Shown one piece after another: positions 52,523 through 60,605 of a DNA stretch of 64,000 nt. Within the stretch, counting starts at the first letter, position 1. Each line of letters begins with the position of its first letter. This DNA comes from JACMLD01 sp963705285 (GTDB taxonomy: Bacteria; Bacteroidota; Bacteroidia; Chitinophagales; Chitinophagaceae): assembly GCA_963705285.1 (NCBI GenBank), contig OY970066.1:4960001-5024000 (forward strand), given 5' to 3'. The position numbers and the translations under genes were made by a program. The notes beneath the pieces are model-generated. The model saw only the letters and a program-made list of their open reading frames with translations. It ran no database searches and was not told the DNA's origin.

Positions 52523-54480
52523 CTCACGAACACCAACCTGTTTAAAATAAACTTATTTTTTTGCTGATTAGTATTAAAACGAATAGTGATGCTATTTCTG
52601 GATGCGGTGTGCTCCAAATTGGCAATAAATACATTGTTTTCTATTTGCTCTGATGCCGCATTGGCATTTAACCAGCCAGACAAATTGTGCTGGCCCTGCC
52701 AGAAAGAAAAAGAAGCGCCTTCGGCATTGCGTACAAAATCTGCCATTAGGCGGTACTTACCCAACGGTAATTCTGCAATACTAATTTTTAACTCCGATTC
52801 ATTGCTGGCTGTAAAAGTATAACTCAACCCGCCGGTACGGTACGCCCATGAAGTTTGTATGGAAACATTGTCTGCTATTGTCATTTGCATCAGTTGCGGA
52901 TACATTATCAACGTATCTGGGGTATACACCTCAGTTGTTTTATTAAACGGCACCGTGATTGCTGCCGGTGCCATATTTGCGTAGTACAAAGCCAGCGATG
53001 TATAATCTGCCGGTACCAGGTTGCCCACCGGCCCATGTTCAATAGCATGGAAAATTGACTGTTCAAACGATAGCTTGTCTGATAAATAAAACCGGTAGGC
53101 ACCTGTTCTGCAATATGGCAGCGAGTAATCAAGGCTACCATGCAATGGAAGGCTTAACTTGCCATCCCACCGGTTAGTCAGCGCATACCAACCGCCGTTA
53201 AAATAATCTTCTGAGCCGGTACCGTGCAGGCGCATGCTACCATCTATGGCGGTAGAATCATCGCCTTCAAAAAAATAGGTCATACCGGGCTGCAGACCCT
53301 GCGCCTGTAAGATGGTGCCTATATAATGGCCTCGGCCTTTTGTATCTAATAACACGTGGGGCTGCCCTGTATGGGCGCCTCTTTTCCACGAAGTATACAA
53401 CCGGCCCTCGGTAACGCTATTTCTTTTAACAGCGTTTGTATGGATGCGCGCACTGAAATGAATGGGTGGTGCGGCAATACCGGCCTGTGGCCGTCTGTAA
53501 CGTACACGGATAGTTACTTTTTTATCAAAAGGCATAGGAATATAGGAGTAATTAGTGTCGCCCCTTGTGCCGAGTAATAAACTTTGCATGGCAGGCTTGC
53601 CAAATGCATACCCAAAAAAATCTGCCAGCGGACAATTTACAGCAGGTATTTTGTCATCATCCCAAATGATTTCTATATCCACCAGCTTATGCAATCCTTC
53701 AAAAGCGGCGGCGTTACTGCATTCAATCCCGGTTATACGGCCCCCCTGGCTGCTAGTAAAAATGGTTGCGATATTACCTGGCTGCAGGTCAATCTGTTTT
53801 GTAATGACTGAACCACGGCCCGCTGTTGCTGGTGGTTCTAAGCTACCTGTTTTCCACACACGTTCAATCGTTTTCAACGCATGCGATGTGGCAGTGTCTA
53901 TTGTTGCACTAAAACTTTTTACCCCTGTGCCCGGCGGGTACAAGCGGTACTGTATCTGGTGGAACTGTATTTTTTTACCGCGGCTTACAATTCTGCAACC
54001 CTTATTAAAAAGTATTGGGAAATAGCAATAGAACCCACCCAAATCGTTACCGCAAAGCGGCGCAACAAACGGTGGCTGTTTTCCTGAAAAGAGATCGCCA
54101 AACATGATAGACAGCGCAGGCTTTGCGTTTCCATCCAGAAAAAAATCAAGCGTATCTGCATTCGGCGTGGGCGTCCATATACGGTTGATGAGCCCCGCCC
54201 CTTTTACATCAAAAAGCACTAAGCTGCTATCTGCGTTTCTGCTGATAAATGAATACTTACCGCTAAAGCCATCATCGTTGCCACCGGTAGTATCAAAACT
54301 GGATACCTGGGCGCTGTATGTACCCGGCAGGTACTGCGGCAATACGGATAAGTTGTACAAAGAAGACAGCACTTTATCCGTGGTTAATGTATCCTTTGCT
54401 GGTTGAGCCTGCAATGCCAGCGCTAACAGCAGGTAAAAAAGCAGGATACCTACAGGATGCTTCAATTGCGTTTTATTCAT
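52510..54480 (-). CDS. GH172 (DUF2961) glycosidase
   Basis: 656 aa. Signal peptide GILLFYLLLALALQAQ. DUF2961, now glycoside hydrolase family 172, spans about residues 30-420: GLINRIWTPTPNADTLDFFLD (with FFLDGNAKPA) near 105 and LHGTGSEDYFNGGWYALTNRWDG near 425, the latter with the conserved Glu. Known members hydrolyse alpha-D-arabinofuranosides or fructofuranosyl linkages in arabinan and difructose compounds. About 200 extra C-terminal residues form beta-rich carbohydrate-binding-like modules. It lies 28 bp downstream of a GH43 gene, so the two are likely cotranscribed. Confidence 0.85.
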   Translation of the reverse strand: MNKTQLKHPVGILLFYLLLALALQAQPAKDTLTTDKVLSSLYNLSVLPQYLPGTYSAQVSSFDTTGGNDDGFSGKYSFISRNADSSLVLFDVKGAGLINRIWTPTPNADTLDFFLDGNAKPALSIMFGDLFSGKQPPFVAPLCGNDLGGFYCYFPILFNKGCRIVSRGKKIQFHQIQYRLYPPGTGVKSFSATIDTATSHALKTIERVWKTGSLEPPATAGRGSVITKQIDLQPGNIATIFTSSQGGRITGIECSNAAAFEGLHKLVDIEIIWDDDKIPAVNCPLADFFGYAFGKPAMQSLLLGTRGDTNYSYIPMPFDKKVTIRVRYRRPQAGIAAPPIHFSARIHTNAVKRNSVTEGRLYTSWKRGAHTGQPHVLLDTKGRGHYIGTILQAQGLQPGMTYFFEGDDSTAIDGSMRLHGTGSEDYFNGGWYALTNRWDGKLSLPLHGSLDYSLPYCRTGAYRFYLSDKLSFEQSIFHAIEHGPVGNLVPADYTSLALYYANMAPAAITVPFNKTTEVYTPDTLIMYPQLMQMTIADNVSIQTSWAYRTGGLSYTFTASNESELKISIAELPLGKYRLMADFVRNAEGASFSFWQGQHNLSGWLNANAASEQIENNVFIANLEHTASRNSITIRFNTNQQKNKFILNRLVFVRAKK

Positions 54481-54508
54481 ACTGGCAAAAAATTGTTACA
54501 GGGAATAT

Positions 54509-55492
54509 TTATCTCAGCACATTCTTTTCAACTCCCTGTTTGGTAATAACCACTGGTTTTATAAAACCCTTCTCATCAAAATACATATGCTCTATACAGG
54601 TAGCCCTTGAATTACCGTCTTTTTCTGTAAGTGGCCGGCGGTGGTAAACTATATACCATTGGTCTTTACCTGGCACCTGAATCACCGAATGGTGCCCTGC
54701 CCCGTTGGCAATTACTGTATCCTGCTGTAATATTTTACCGATGCGTTTAAAGGGGCCAAAAGGCGAATCGGCCATCGCATACGCTACGCTGTAATCTGGG
54801 CCAGTCCACCCACCCTCTGACCACATAAAATAGTATTTATTGTTCCTGATAAACATAAACGGTCCTTCCACATATTTATCCGGTGTAATTTCTTTAAACA
54901 CCACGCCGTCGTCAAAAGGTATGAAGCCGGTAAAATCATCTTTTAGTCTGGCAATATTGCAATGCCGCCAGCCTCCATAAATGAGGTAATACTTTCCATC
55001 GGCATCCTTAAAAACAAATTGGTCTATCGGCTGGGCGCCGTTATGAAATTTATCTACCAGTGGTTTGCCCAAATAGTCTTTAAAGGGGCCGCCCGGCGTA
55101 TTGGAAACTGCTACACCAATGCCGCCCGTTTCTGCGTCACTCTGAATATCGTTTGCGCCAAAAAACAGGTAATATTTATTGTCTTTTTGTACGATGGCGG
55201 GTGCCCACATAGCACGCCTGGCCCATTTTACAGCGGCGGTATCTACAATAGCAGGGTGTTTTGTCCAGGTAATTAAATCGTTTGAAGAAAATGCATCCAG
55301 AAAAACCTGTTTGTTATAGGGTGCGGAAAAAGTTGAGTATATCCACCACTGTTTATTAAATATGACGCCTTCCGGGTCAGCATACCAACCCGGGAACAAT
55401 GGATTTCCAGAAGAGGCCTTACCGGCAGTAACCTGCGCACCGGCGCTGCCTGCAAATAAAACAGCGATTAAAACTAGTAGTTTGTTTTTCAT
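54509..55492 (-). CDS. Glycoside hydrolase family 43 protein
   Basis: 327 aa from the ATG at 55492 (MKNKLLVLIAVLFAGSAGAQ signal peptide). Five-bladed beta-propeller features: FPGWYADPEG with the catalytic base Asp (about residue 38), WAPAIVQKDNKYYLFF (about 105), GQPIDQF-like AQPIDQFVFKDADGKYYL with the pKa-modulating Asp, and YVEGPFMF with the acid Glu (about 212). Typical of arabinofuranosidases/xylosidases. Upstream of GH172 on the same strand, suggesting an arabinose-containing glycan target (inference). Confidence 0.88.
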   Translation of the reverse strand: MKNKLLVLIAVLFAGSAGAQVTAGKASSGNPLFPGWYADPEGVIFNKQWWIYSTFSAPYNKQVFLDAFSSNDLITWTKHPAIVDTAAVKWARRAMWAPAIVQKDNKYYLFFGANDIQSDAETGGIGVAVSNTPGGPFKDYLGKPLVDKFHNGAQPIDQFVFKDADGKYYLIYGGWRHCNIARLKDDFTGFIPFDDGVVFKEITPDKYVEGPFMFIRNNKYYFMWSEGGWTGPDYSVAYAMADSPFGPFKRIGKILQQDTVIANGAGHHSVIQVPGKDQWYIVYHRRPLTEKDGNSRATCIEHMYFDEKGFIKPVVITKQGVEKNVLR

Positions 55493-55635
55493 GTTACTGA
55501 CTGTATAAAATGACATACGGAAAAATAATTTTAACTGTTAAAAAATGCAGGAGTAGGTACTTAATTGATATTTTTATGAGGAACTTTACTGTGTTTTCTT
55601 CCATTCCGCTGAACTTATACTTACAAAATTTTGGT

Positions 55636-56145
55636 ATGAACAAACATAGCTTGATCCTTTTAACCATTTTGCTGGTGCTGGCATCTGCATTTACTATCGG
55701 GCGCGCGCACGCGCAGAAAAATAAAGATTCTGCCACCATAGCAAATATTACCGCATTAGTAAAAAACCAGGCATACACCTTTAAAGCACAAACAGCAACA
55801 CCACTTTCCGGCAGGCTGCGTCAACTTAACAGTGATTACAACGTGCAGGTATCAAAAGATGAAGTGATATCGCAACTTCCTTATTTTGGAAGGGCCTACT
55901 CCGCTCCTATCAACACTGCCGATGCGGGCATTCAATTTACGTCAAAAGATTTTGAATACAGTATCACTGATAAGAAAAAAGGCGGGTGGGATGTGGCTAT
56001 TAAATTCAAAGACGCCAAGGGTGTGCAGTTGATGCAAATGAGCATTTTTAACAATGGTTCTGCGTCCCTGCAGGTGATCAGCAATACCCGGCAATCCATT
56101 TCTTTTAACGGGTATGTTACCGCCAGCGATCCAAAGAAAAAATAA
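55636..56145 (+). CDS. DUF4251 exported protein
   Basis: 169 aa from the ATG at 55636 (MNKHSLILLTILLVLASAF...HAQ signal peptide). DUF4251 features follow: YTFKAQTATPLSGRLRQLNSDYNVQV, SQLPYFGRAYSAPI and KDFEYSITDKKKGGWDVAIKF, a beta-rich domain ending in SISFNGYVTA. Function unknown; expected in the periplasm. It is divergent from the GH43 gene. The TlpA-like gene begins 11 bp after its stop, so the two likely form an operon. Confidence 0.85.
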   Translation: MNKHSLILLTILLVLASAFTIGRAHAQKNKDSATIANITALVKNQAYTFKAQTATPLSGRLRQLNSDYNVQVSKDEVISQLPYFGRAYSAPINTADAGIQFTSKDFEYSITDKKKGGWDVAIKFKDAKGVQLMQMSIFNNGSASLQVISNTRQSISFNGYVTASDPKKK

Positions 56146-56156
56146 AAGCATTTATC

Positions 56157-56720
56157 TTGGCAAGCTGGCTCCGCAAAAATTTAGTATCTGTTTTACTGGC
56201 AGCATCGCTTCTGTTTCTATTGTTTGTACCCAACGCCAAATCTTATTTACTAAGAGGTCTGCTGCGTACGGGTGTGTTTAATGCCAGTACCACTAAACAG
56301 GTTGGGCAACAGGCAGCCATTGGCGCCGTAACACTTACCAATGTAAAAGGCGAACGCATCAGCATGAGCGCATTTAACGGAAAAGTTATCTTCCTCAACT
56401 TTTGGGCTACCTGGTGTGCACCCTGTGTGGCAGAAATGGGTTCGGTGCAAGCGTTGTACAACAAGCTGAAAAATGATTCGCGCATTGTTTTTATATTGGC
56501 TGATGCAGACAACAACCCACAACTGGCCAACCACTTTATGCAAAAAAACGGCTACGATTTACCGGTATACCAACTGACCGGCCAAATACCGCAAAACATT
56601 TTTAACGGTACGCTACCTACTACTGTTATTATAGATGCTAACGGACAGCTGGTACAGCACCATGAGGGCATTGCTAATTATAATACAGATGCTATGGTTG
56701 CGTTTTTGCGCTCGCTTTGA
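56157..56720 (+). CDS. TlpA-family thiol-disulfide oxidoreductase
   Basis: 187 aa. Membrane-anchored thioredoxin fold: an N-terminal TM segment (LVSVLLAASLLFLLFVPNA), then GKVIFLNFWATWCAPCVAEM with the WCAPC active site near residue 88, and a cis-Pro in GTLPTTVIID. It reduces or isomerises periplasmic disulfides, for example for cytochrome maturation. There is no ATG before the TM segment; TTG at 56157 is the only usable start, 11 bp after the DUF4251 stop, which suggests coupled translation. Confidence 0.87.
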   Translation: MASWLRKNLVSVLLAASLLFLLFVPNAKSYLLRGLLRTGVFNASTTKQVGQQAAIGAVTLTNVKGERISMSAFNGKVIFLNFWATWCAPCVAEMGSVQALYNKLKNDSRIVFILADADNNPQLANHFMQKNGYDLPVYQLTGQIPQNIFNGTLPTTVIIDANGQLVQHHEGIANYNTDAMVAFLRSL

Positions 56721-56846
56721 TCTATTGTTTTGTTGCCTCGCCTACTTACAATTAGATGGAGCCGATTGATTAACCACAAGCTTTTTTGTACTAAGCCTTA
56801 GTGTTATTTCATATACTTCTGACAGCAGAATGGCCCAGCATCTTCG

Positions 56847-58289
56847 TTATTTAAACAATATTTTATAAGCCACTGCATGTTCTGACGGATAGGCTTTTAA
56901 CGGTTTAATCAACAGGCCGGCTTCCTGCTGCGTCCACGAAAGTTTTTCTGAACTACCTATCAACTCCACACGGGCAACGGTGCCATTGCCAGCTTTTGCA
57001 CCCAGCGCTTTGATAATAGTATTATCTGTTGGCAATCCCATAGCAATGGCGTACAAGGTGGTTCCTTTGGTTGTAAACCTTATATCTTTGGCATTAAACG
57101 GAATTTTTTGATCGGCAAACGAACCGCTGGCAGATTCTGTGGGGCCTTCACCAAAAATCTTCCATGGCCTTGTGCCATAGATAGCTTCTCCGTTTACAGC
57201 AAGCCATCTGCCCGTACCCAGTAAGGTTTGTGTTTCTTCATCAGTAATGGTTCCATCTGCACGCGGGCCAATATTGAGCAGCAGGTTGCCATTTTTACTA
57301 ACAATGTCTACCAGGTTGGTTATTACATACTGGGCATTTTTAAACGTATTACCATTGGCAAAGCCCCATGATTTGTTGCCGATGGCATCATCGGTTTGCC
57401 AGGCCTCTTTGCGTATACCCGCCAGCTTACCGCGTTCCAAATCCAGCACCGCAATGCCATCTGGGTAAGCGGCATTTTTATAATTGATGACTACGCCTTT
57501 GTTCCACTCAAGACCTTTGTTGTAATAATAAGCTGCAAACGATTTACGGTATGGGTCCATGGCGGGTTGTTCTATCCACCAGTCAAACCAGAACAATTGG
57601 GGCTGGTAATTATTTACCAGCTCGGTACAGCGCAGCAGCCAGTCGTTCATGTGTTCTGGGGAGGGCGCCTCTATTTCTTCCCGCGCAGGGCCATAAAAAT
57701 CCATGTTTTGCTGATTGAGAAAATCAGACTCAAACTTGCGGCCGCCATTCATAAAAAACCAGTGTTCTATGCGGTGAGAGGATAAGCCGAATACCATGCC
57801 CTGTTTTTTTACCTCTGTGGCCAGTTCGCCCACCACATCGCGGTGCGGTCCCATTTCTACGGCATTCCATTTAGAAAGTGCCGTTTTATACATCGCAAAT
57901 CCGTCGTGGTGTTCCGCCACCGGCACCACATAGCGCGCGCCGGCTTTCTTAAATAGGTCTACCCATTTTACGGGATCAAATGCTTCGCCTTTAAACATCG
58001 GTATAAAATCTTTGTACCCAAATTTGCTGATGGGGCCATACGTTTCTACCTGGTGTTTGTTTTCTTTGGTACCCTGGCGATACATTTCGCGCGGGTACCA
58101 TTCATTGCTGAATGCCGGCACAGCATACACGCCCCAATGAATGAAGATGCCAAATTTTGCATCGCGGAACCAATCGGGTGTCTGGTATTTTTTTAAAGAA
58201 TCCCAGTTGGCCTGGTACCTGCCCTGGGCAGACAGACACAGTTGCCAGCCGGCAATTACAAGCGTAAGAAACAGCAATCGTTTTTTCAT
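56847..58289 (-). CDS. Alpha-L-fucosidase (GH29)
   Basis: 480 aa. Signal peptide MKKRLLFLTLVIAGWQLCLSAQ. The GH29 catalytic domain shows WFRDAKFGIFIHWGVYAVPAF (about 40-60), PVAEHHDGFAMY (about 120) and LFWFDWWIEQ with the nucleophile Asp (about 228). SKNGNLLLNIGPRADGTI marks the end of the barrel; a C-terminal beta-sandwich follows (about 370-480). It hydrolyses terminal alpha-fucose from glycans in the periplasm. Stands alone on the minus strand next to other glycan-active genes. Confidence 0.93.
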   Translation of the reverse strand: MKKRLLFLTLVIAGWQLCLSAQGRYQANWDSLKKYQTPDWFRDAKFGIFIHWGVYAVPAFSNEWYPREMYRQGTKENKHQVETYGPISKFGYKDFIPMFKGEAFDPVKWVDLFKKAGARYVVPVAEHHDGFAMYKTALSKWNAVEMGPHRDVVGELATEVKKQGMVFGLSSHRIEHWFFMNGGRKFESDFLNQQNMDFYGPAREEIEAPSPEHMNDWLLRCTELVNNYQPQLFWFDWWIEQPAMDPYRKSFAAYYYNKGLEWNKGVVINYKNAAYPDGIAVLDLERGKLAGIRKEAWQTDDAIGNKSWGFANGNTFKNAQYVITNLVDIVSKNGNLLLNIGPRADGTITDEETQTLLGTGRWLAVNGEAIYGTRPWKIFGEGPTESASGSFADQKIPFNAKDIRFTTKGTTLYAIAMGLPTDNTIIKALGAKAGNGTVARVELIGSSEKLSWTQQEAGLLIKPLKAYPSEHAVAYKILFK

Positions 58290-58499
58290 GTGCGGGGTAG
58301 TTTAGTGGTGATGAACTAAATTAACCCAAAACTCTCTACCACGCTCAGTACTGGTAAGCTAATTGTGCAGATGCCTGTAATGAATGCTATTGAATTGAAT
58401 CATGGCCTGCCGCCAGTCATGTTAGAGCAGGGCTTCATAACTCATGGAAGAATGGGAGGAAATTATCTCCAATGTATCATTTCAAAACAGTTTGGAGTA
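58290..58499. other. Start of 669-bp intergenic region, no gene seen
   Basis: Upstream of the GH29 start (minus strand). It may hold that gene's promoter; no clear TAnnTTTG/TTTG pair was found. The remainder of the gap, from 58500, is repeats. Confidence 0.4.
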
Positions 58500-58958
58500 A
58501 AGGGCTAAGAGTACAAAGAGTAAAGGAGATTGCCGCATTCTGCTTGCAGGTAAATTTTGGGCAGAGCTAACAGAGCTAGCAGAGATTCTTTATTATCTAC
58601 CTATAAACCTAGTCCGGGCAATAATGCATCAATGCGCTATCGTCTCTTTTTCTCTTTCACCTCTTAGCAAAAAAAACCGCATAACATCTATATTACTACA
58701 AACCTCATGCGGCCAATATCGCATGAATACGCTTTCTTCTTTTTTTCTCTTTCACCTCTTAGCAAATAAAAACCGCACAAGATCTATATTACTATACATC
58801 TCCTGCGGCCAATATTGCATCAATACGCTATCTTCTCTTTTTCTCTTTCACCTCTTAGCAAAAAAAAGCCGCACAAGATGTACATTACTATACATCTCAT
58901 GCGGCCAATATTGAATTAATGTGCTATCTCTTTTTCTCTTTCACCTCCAGCAAAACAA
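58500..58958 (-). repeat. Tandem terminator-like repeats after MIOX gene
   Basis: A single AGGGCTAAGAGTACAAAGAG arm at 58500 is followed by 95/96-bp tandem units starting at 58635, 58730, 58826 and a partial at 58922. Each unit holds CTCTTTTTCTCTTTCACCTC and TTAGC, then an inverted repeat such as CCGCACAAGATGTA...TACATCTCATGCGG. Read on the minus strand each hairpin is followed by a T run, so three terminators in tandem follow the myo-inositol oxygenase gene. The word family is shared with the panC-panD island. Confidence 0.85.
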
Positions 58959-59834
58959 CTAAAACTTCAACATCTCCGGCAAATACTTTTTCACCAGTTG
59001 CTCATAGTACGGGCGCAATTCATTCCAATTGGGTGGTGTGGGATTCTTTGAATACAAATCATACGGGTTGAACAACTGCACCCATTTCAGCATTTCACGA
59101 TCGTGATCATCCAGCAGGTAATCATACTGTCCCTCGCGGTGCCATGCATAAAATGAATGATACCGCAGCATGTACAAACCGCCTTCGGGGATACGGTCTT
59201 TCATGATTTGATAAATGTATTCATCGTGGCCCCATGACATATCTACATTCCGCAGTCCGCATCCTTTTTCATACACACCGTATTGGGTATTGTAAGCAGG
59301 ATTGTTATAATCAGGGTTATTTTTAAAAAACTCCGGGAATACCACTTTATCAGAATACGCACAACCTACCGGAAAGGTATCACCCACCACTGCCCACTGA
59401 GGCTCGCCAAACAAACACAATACTTTACCCATATCATGCATAAGGCCCACCAGCACCATCCAGTCGGGGTGGCCATCGCGGCGTATGGCTTCAGAAGTTT
59501 GCAGCAGGTGCTGAAACTGGTCGAGATCGGTGTCGGGGTCTGAATCATCTACCAGCTGGTTTAAAAATTGGAAGGCATCCCAAACCGGCATTTCCTTTTT
59601 ATCAAACTTGAGGTAATCCGCCCTTTTCTGCTGTACAAAATCATACGTTTGGTAGGTATGATTGAGACGATAAAATTCTTTTACTGTATCGCGTTCCGGC
59701 GTATCATAATTGCGGTATGCTTCGGTAGACTTATCAGTGGCAATTGATTCCGGATCAGGATACCTGCGCAACAGATCTTCTTCCCATTCATCGAGGCTTT
59801 TAAGCGGTGCGGTTTCAACATTGGTTGTGTTCAT
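58959..59834 (-). CDS. myo-Inositol oxygenase
   Basis: 291 aa from the ATG at 59834 (MNTTNVETAPLKSLD). It closely follows the eukaryote-type MIOX fold, an HD-domain diiron oxygenase. Marks: YRNYDTPERDTVKEFYRLNH at about residue 45, DSDPDTDLDQFQHLLQTSE, LVGLMHDMGKVLCLFGEPQW with the His-Asp metal pair (about 140) and RYHSFYAWHREGQY. It converts myo-inositol to D-glucuronate. No inositol transporter or iol genes are nearby. Followed by three tandem terminator-like hairpins. Possibly acquired by transfer in the lineage (inference). Confidence 0.93.
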   Translation of the reverse strand: MNTTNVETAPLKSLDEWEEDLLRRYPDPESIATDKSTEAYRNYDTPERDTVKEFYRLNHTYQTYDFVQQKRADYLKFDKKEMPVWDAFQFLNQLVDDSDPDTDLDQFQHLLQTSEAIRRDGHPDWMVLVGLMHDMGKVLCLFGEPQWAVVGDTFPVGCAYSDKVVFPEFFKNNPDYNNPAYNTQYGVYEKGCGLRNVDMSWGHDEYIYQIMKDRIPEGGLYMLRYHSFYAWHREGQYDYLLDDHDREMLKWVQLFNPYDLYSKNPTPPNWNELRPYYEQLVKKYLPEMLKF

Positions 59835-60058
59835 GATAATGTTTTTAACGGGTTGATGGTGTTCAAATTCTTCGGCGCCGGGCAATCCAATACACGGGTC
59901 CTTCAGCCCATCCGGGCTTTAAAATTGATATTTTTACGTTGAAATTGGAAGCCTGTACCCGCTTTTATTTGTGAAAACGATTTCATTTTGCGCATATGCC
60001 ACCCCCATGTGCGCAACCGTTGCAGCTCAACGCACCCGGGTAACGTATATTTACAGTA

Positions 60059-60310
60059 ATGACCGATCCATTTACGCTGTCTGTGCTGTATAAAGGCAAT
60101 GAGTTGCAATTGCCCGCGCAGCTCATTTTGAAAGGATATGTGCACCAGTTCAGGGTTATGATCAATGATACCGCCGTATTTTTTGAGCCGGATGAAGAGG
60201 GGCATTACCGCGCCCTCATAGTGCCGGATGCAGGCGGTGAAATGCCCCTTCCCCCGGATGCAGCGCTATTGCAGGCGGTACACGAAAAGATAATAGCTAT
60301 TCAGCAGTAA
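60059..60310 (+). CDS. Small conserved hypothetical protein
   Basis: 83 aa. The sequence (MTDPFTLSVLYKGNELQLPAQ..., FRVMINDTAVFFEPDEEGHYRALI) looks like a compact beta-strand protein with a charged end. No signal peptide, TM segment or known motif. The ATG at 60059 is the only start. It is divergent from MIOX with a hairpin (AGCCCATCCGGGCT) in between. Coding character is fair, but the family is unknown to me. Confidence 0.6.
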   Translation: MTDPFTLSVLYKGNELQLPAQLILKGYVHQFRVMINDTAVFFEPDEEGHYRALIVPDAGGEMPLPPDAALLQAVHEKIIAIQQ

Positions 60311-60605
60311 CACCCTACTCAAACTCGGTTGCCTGCCCCCGTTTTGCTGCCCGTCTATGCAGGCGGGTTAGCCTTCCTGCCCGTATATTTGTGTTGAACA
60401 ATGGCCTCTCCCCAACCACCGTCATCGTGCGTGTGGCAGTGTAGCAGTTACCCGCAGGCTGGTGCTGTTTCGTTTACGGTTTACGCGCAGTAATTGCGGC
60501 AGAATAATTGTAGACTGTATGCATTGCCGGGGGCTGCATGGCCGGAACAGATACATCAGATAAATAATAAAAACAGCAGATAAACAATTTTTAAACGCCG
60601 TAATA
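60311..60605. other. Leader region of HD-PycTM gene
   Basis: 295 bp without a gene. It contains one TATATTTG box (60384-60391) of the TAnnTTTG type and a CCCGTCTATGCAGGCGGG inverted pair. If the box is real, the leader is about 200 nt long. Otherwise nothing recognised. Confidence 0.3.
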
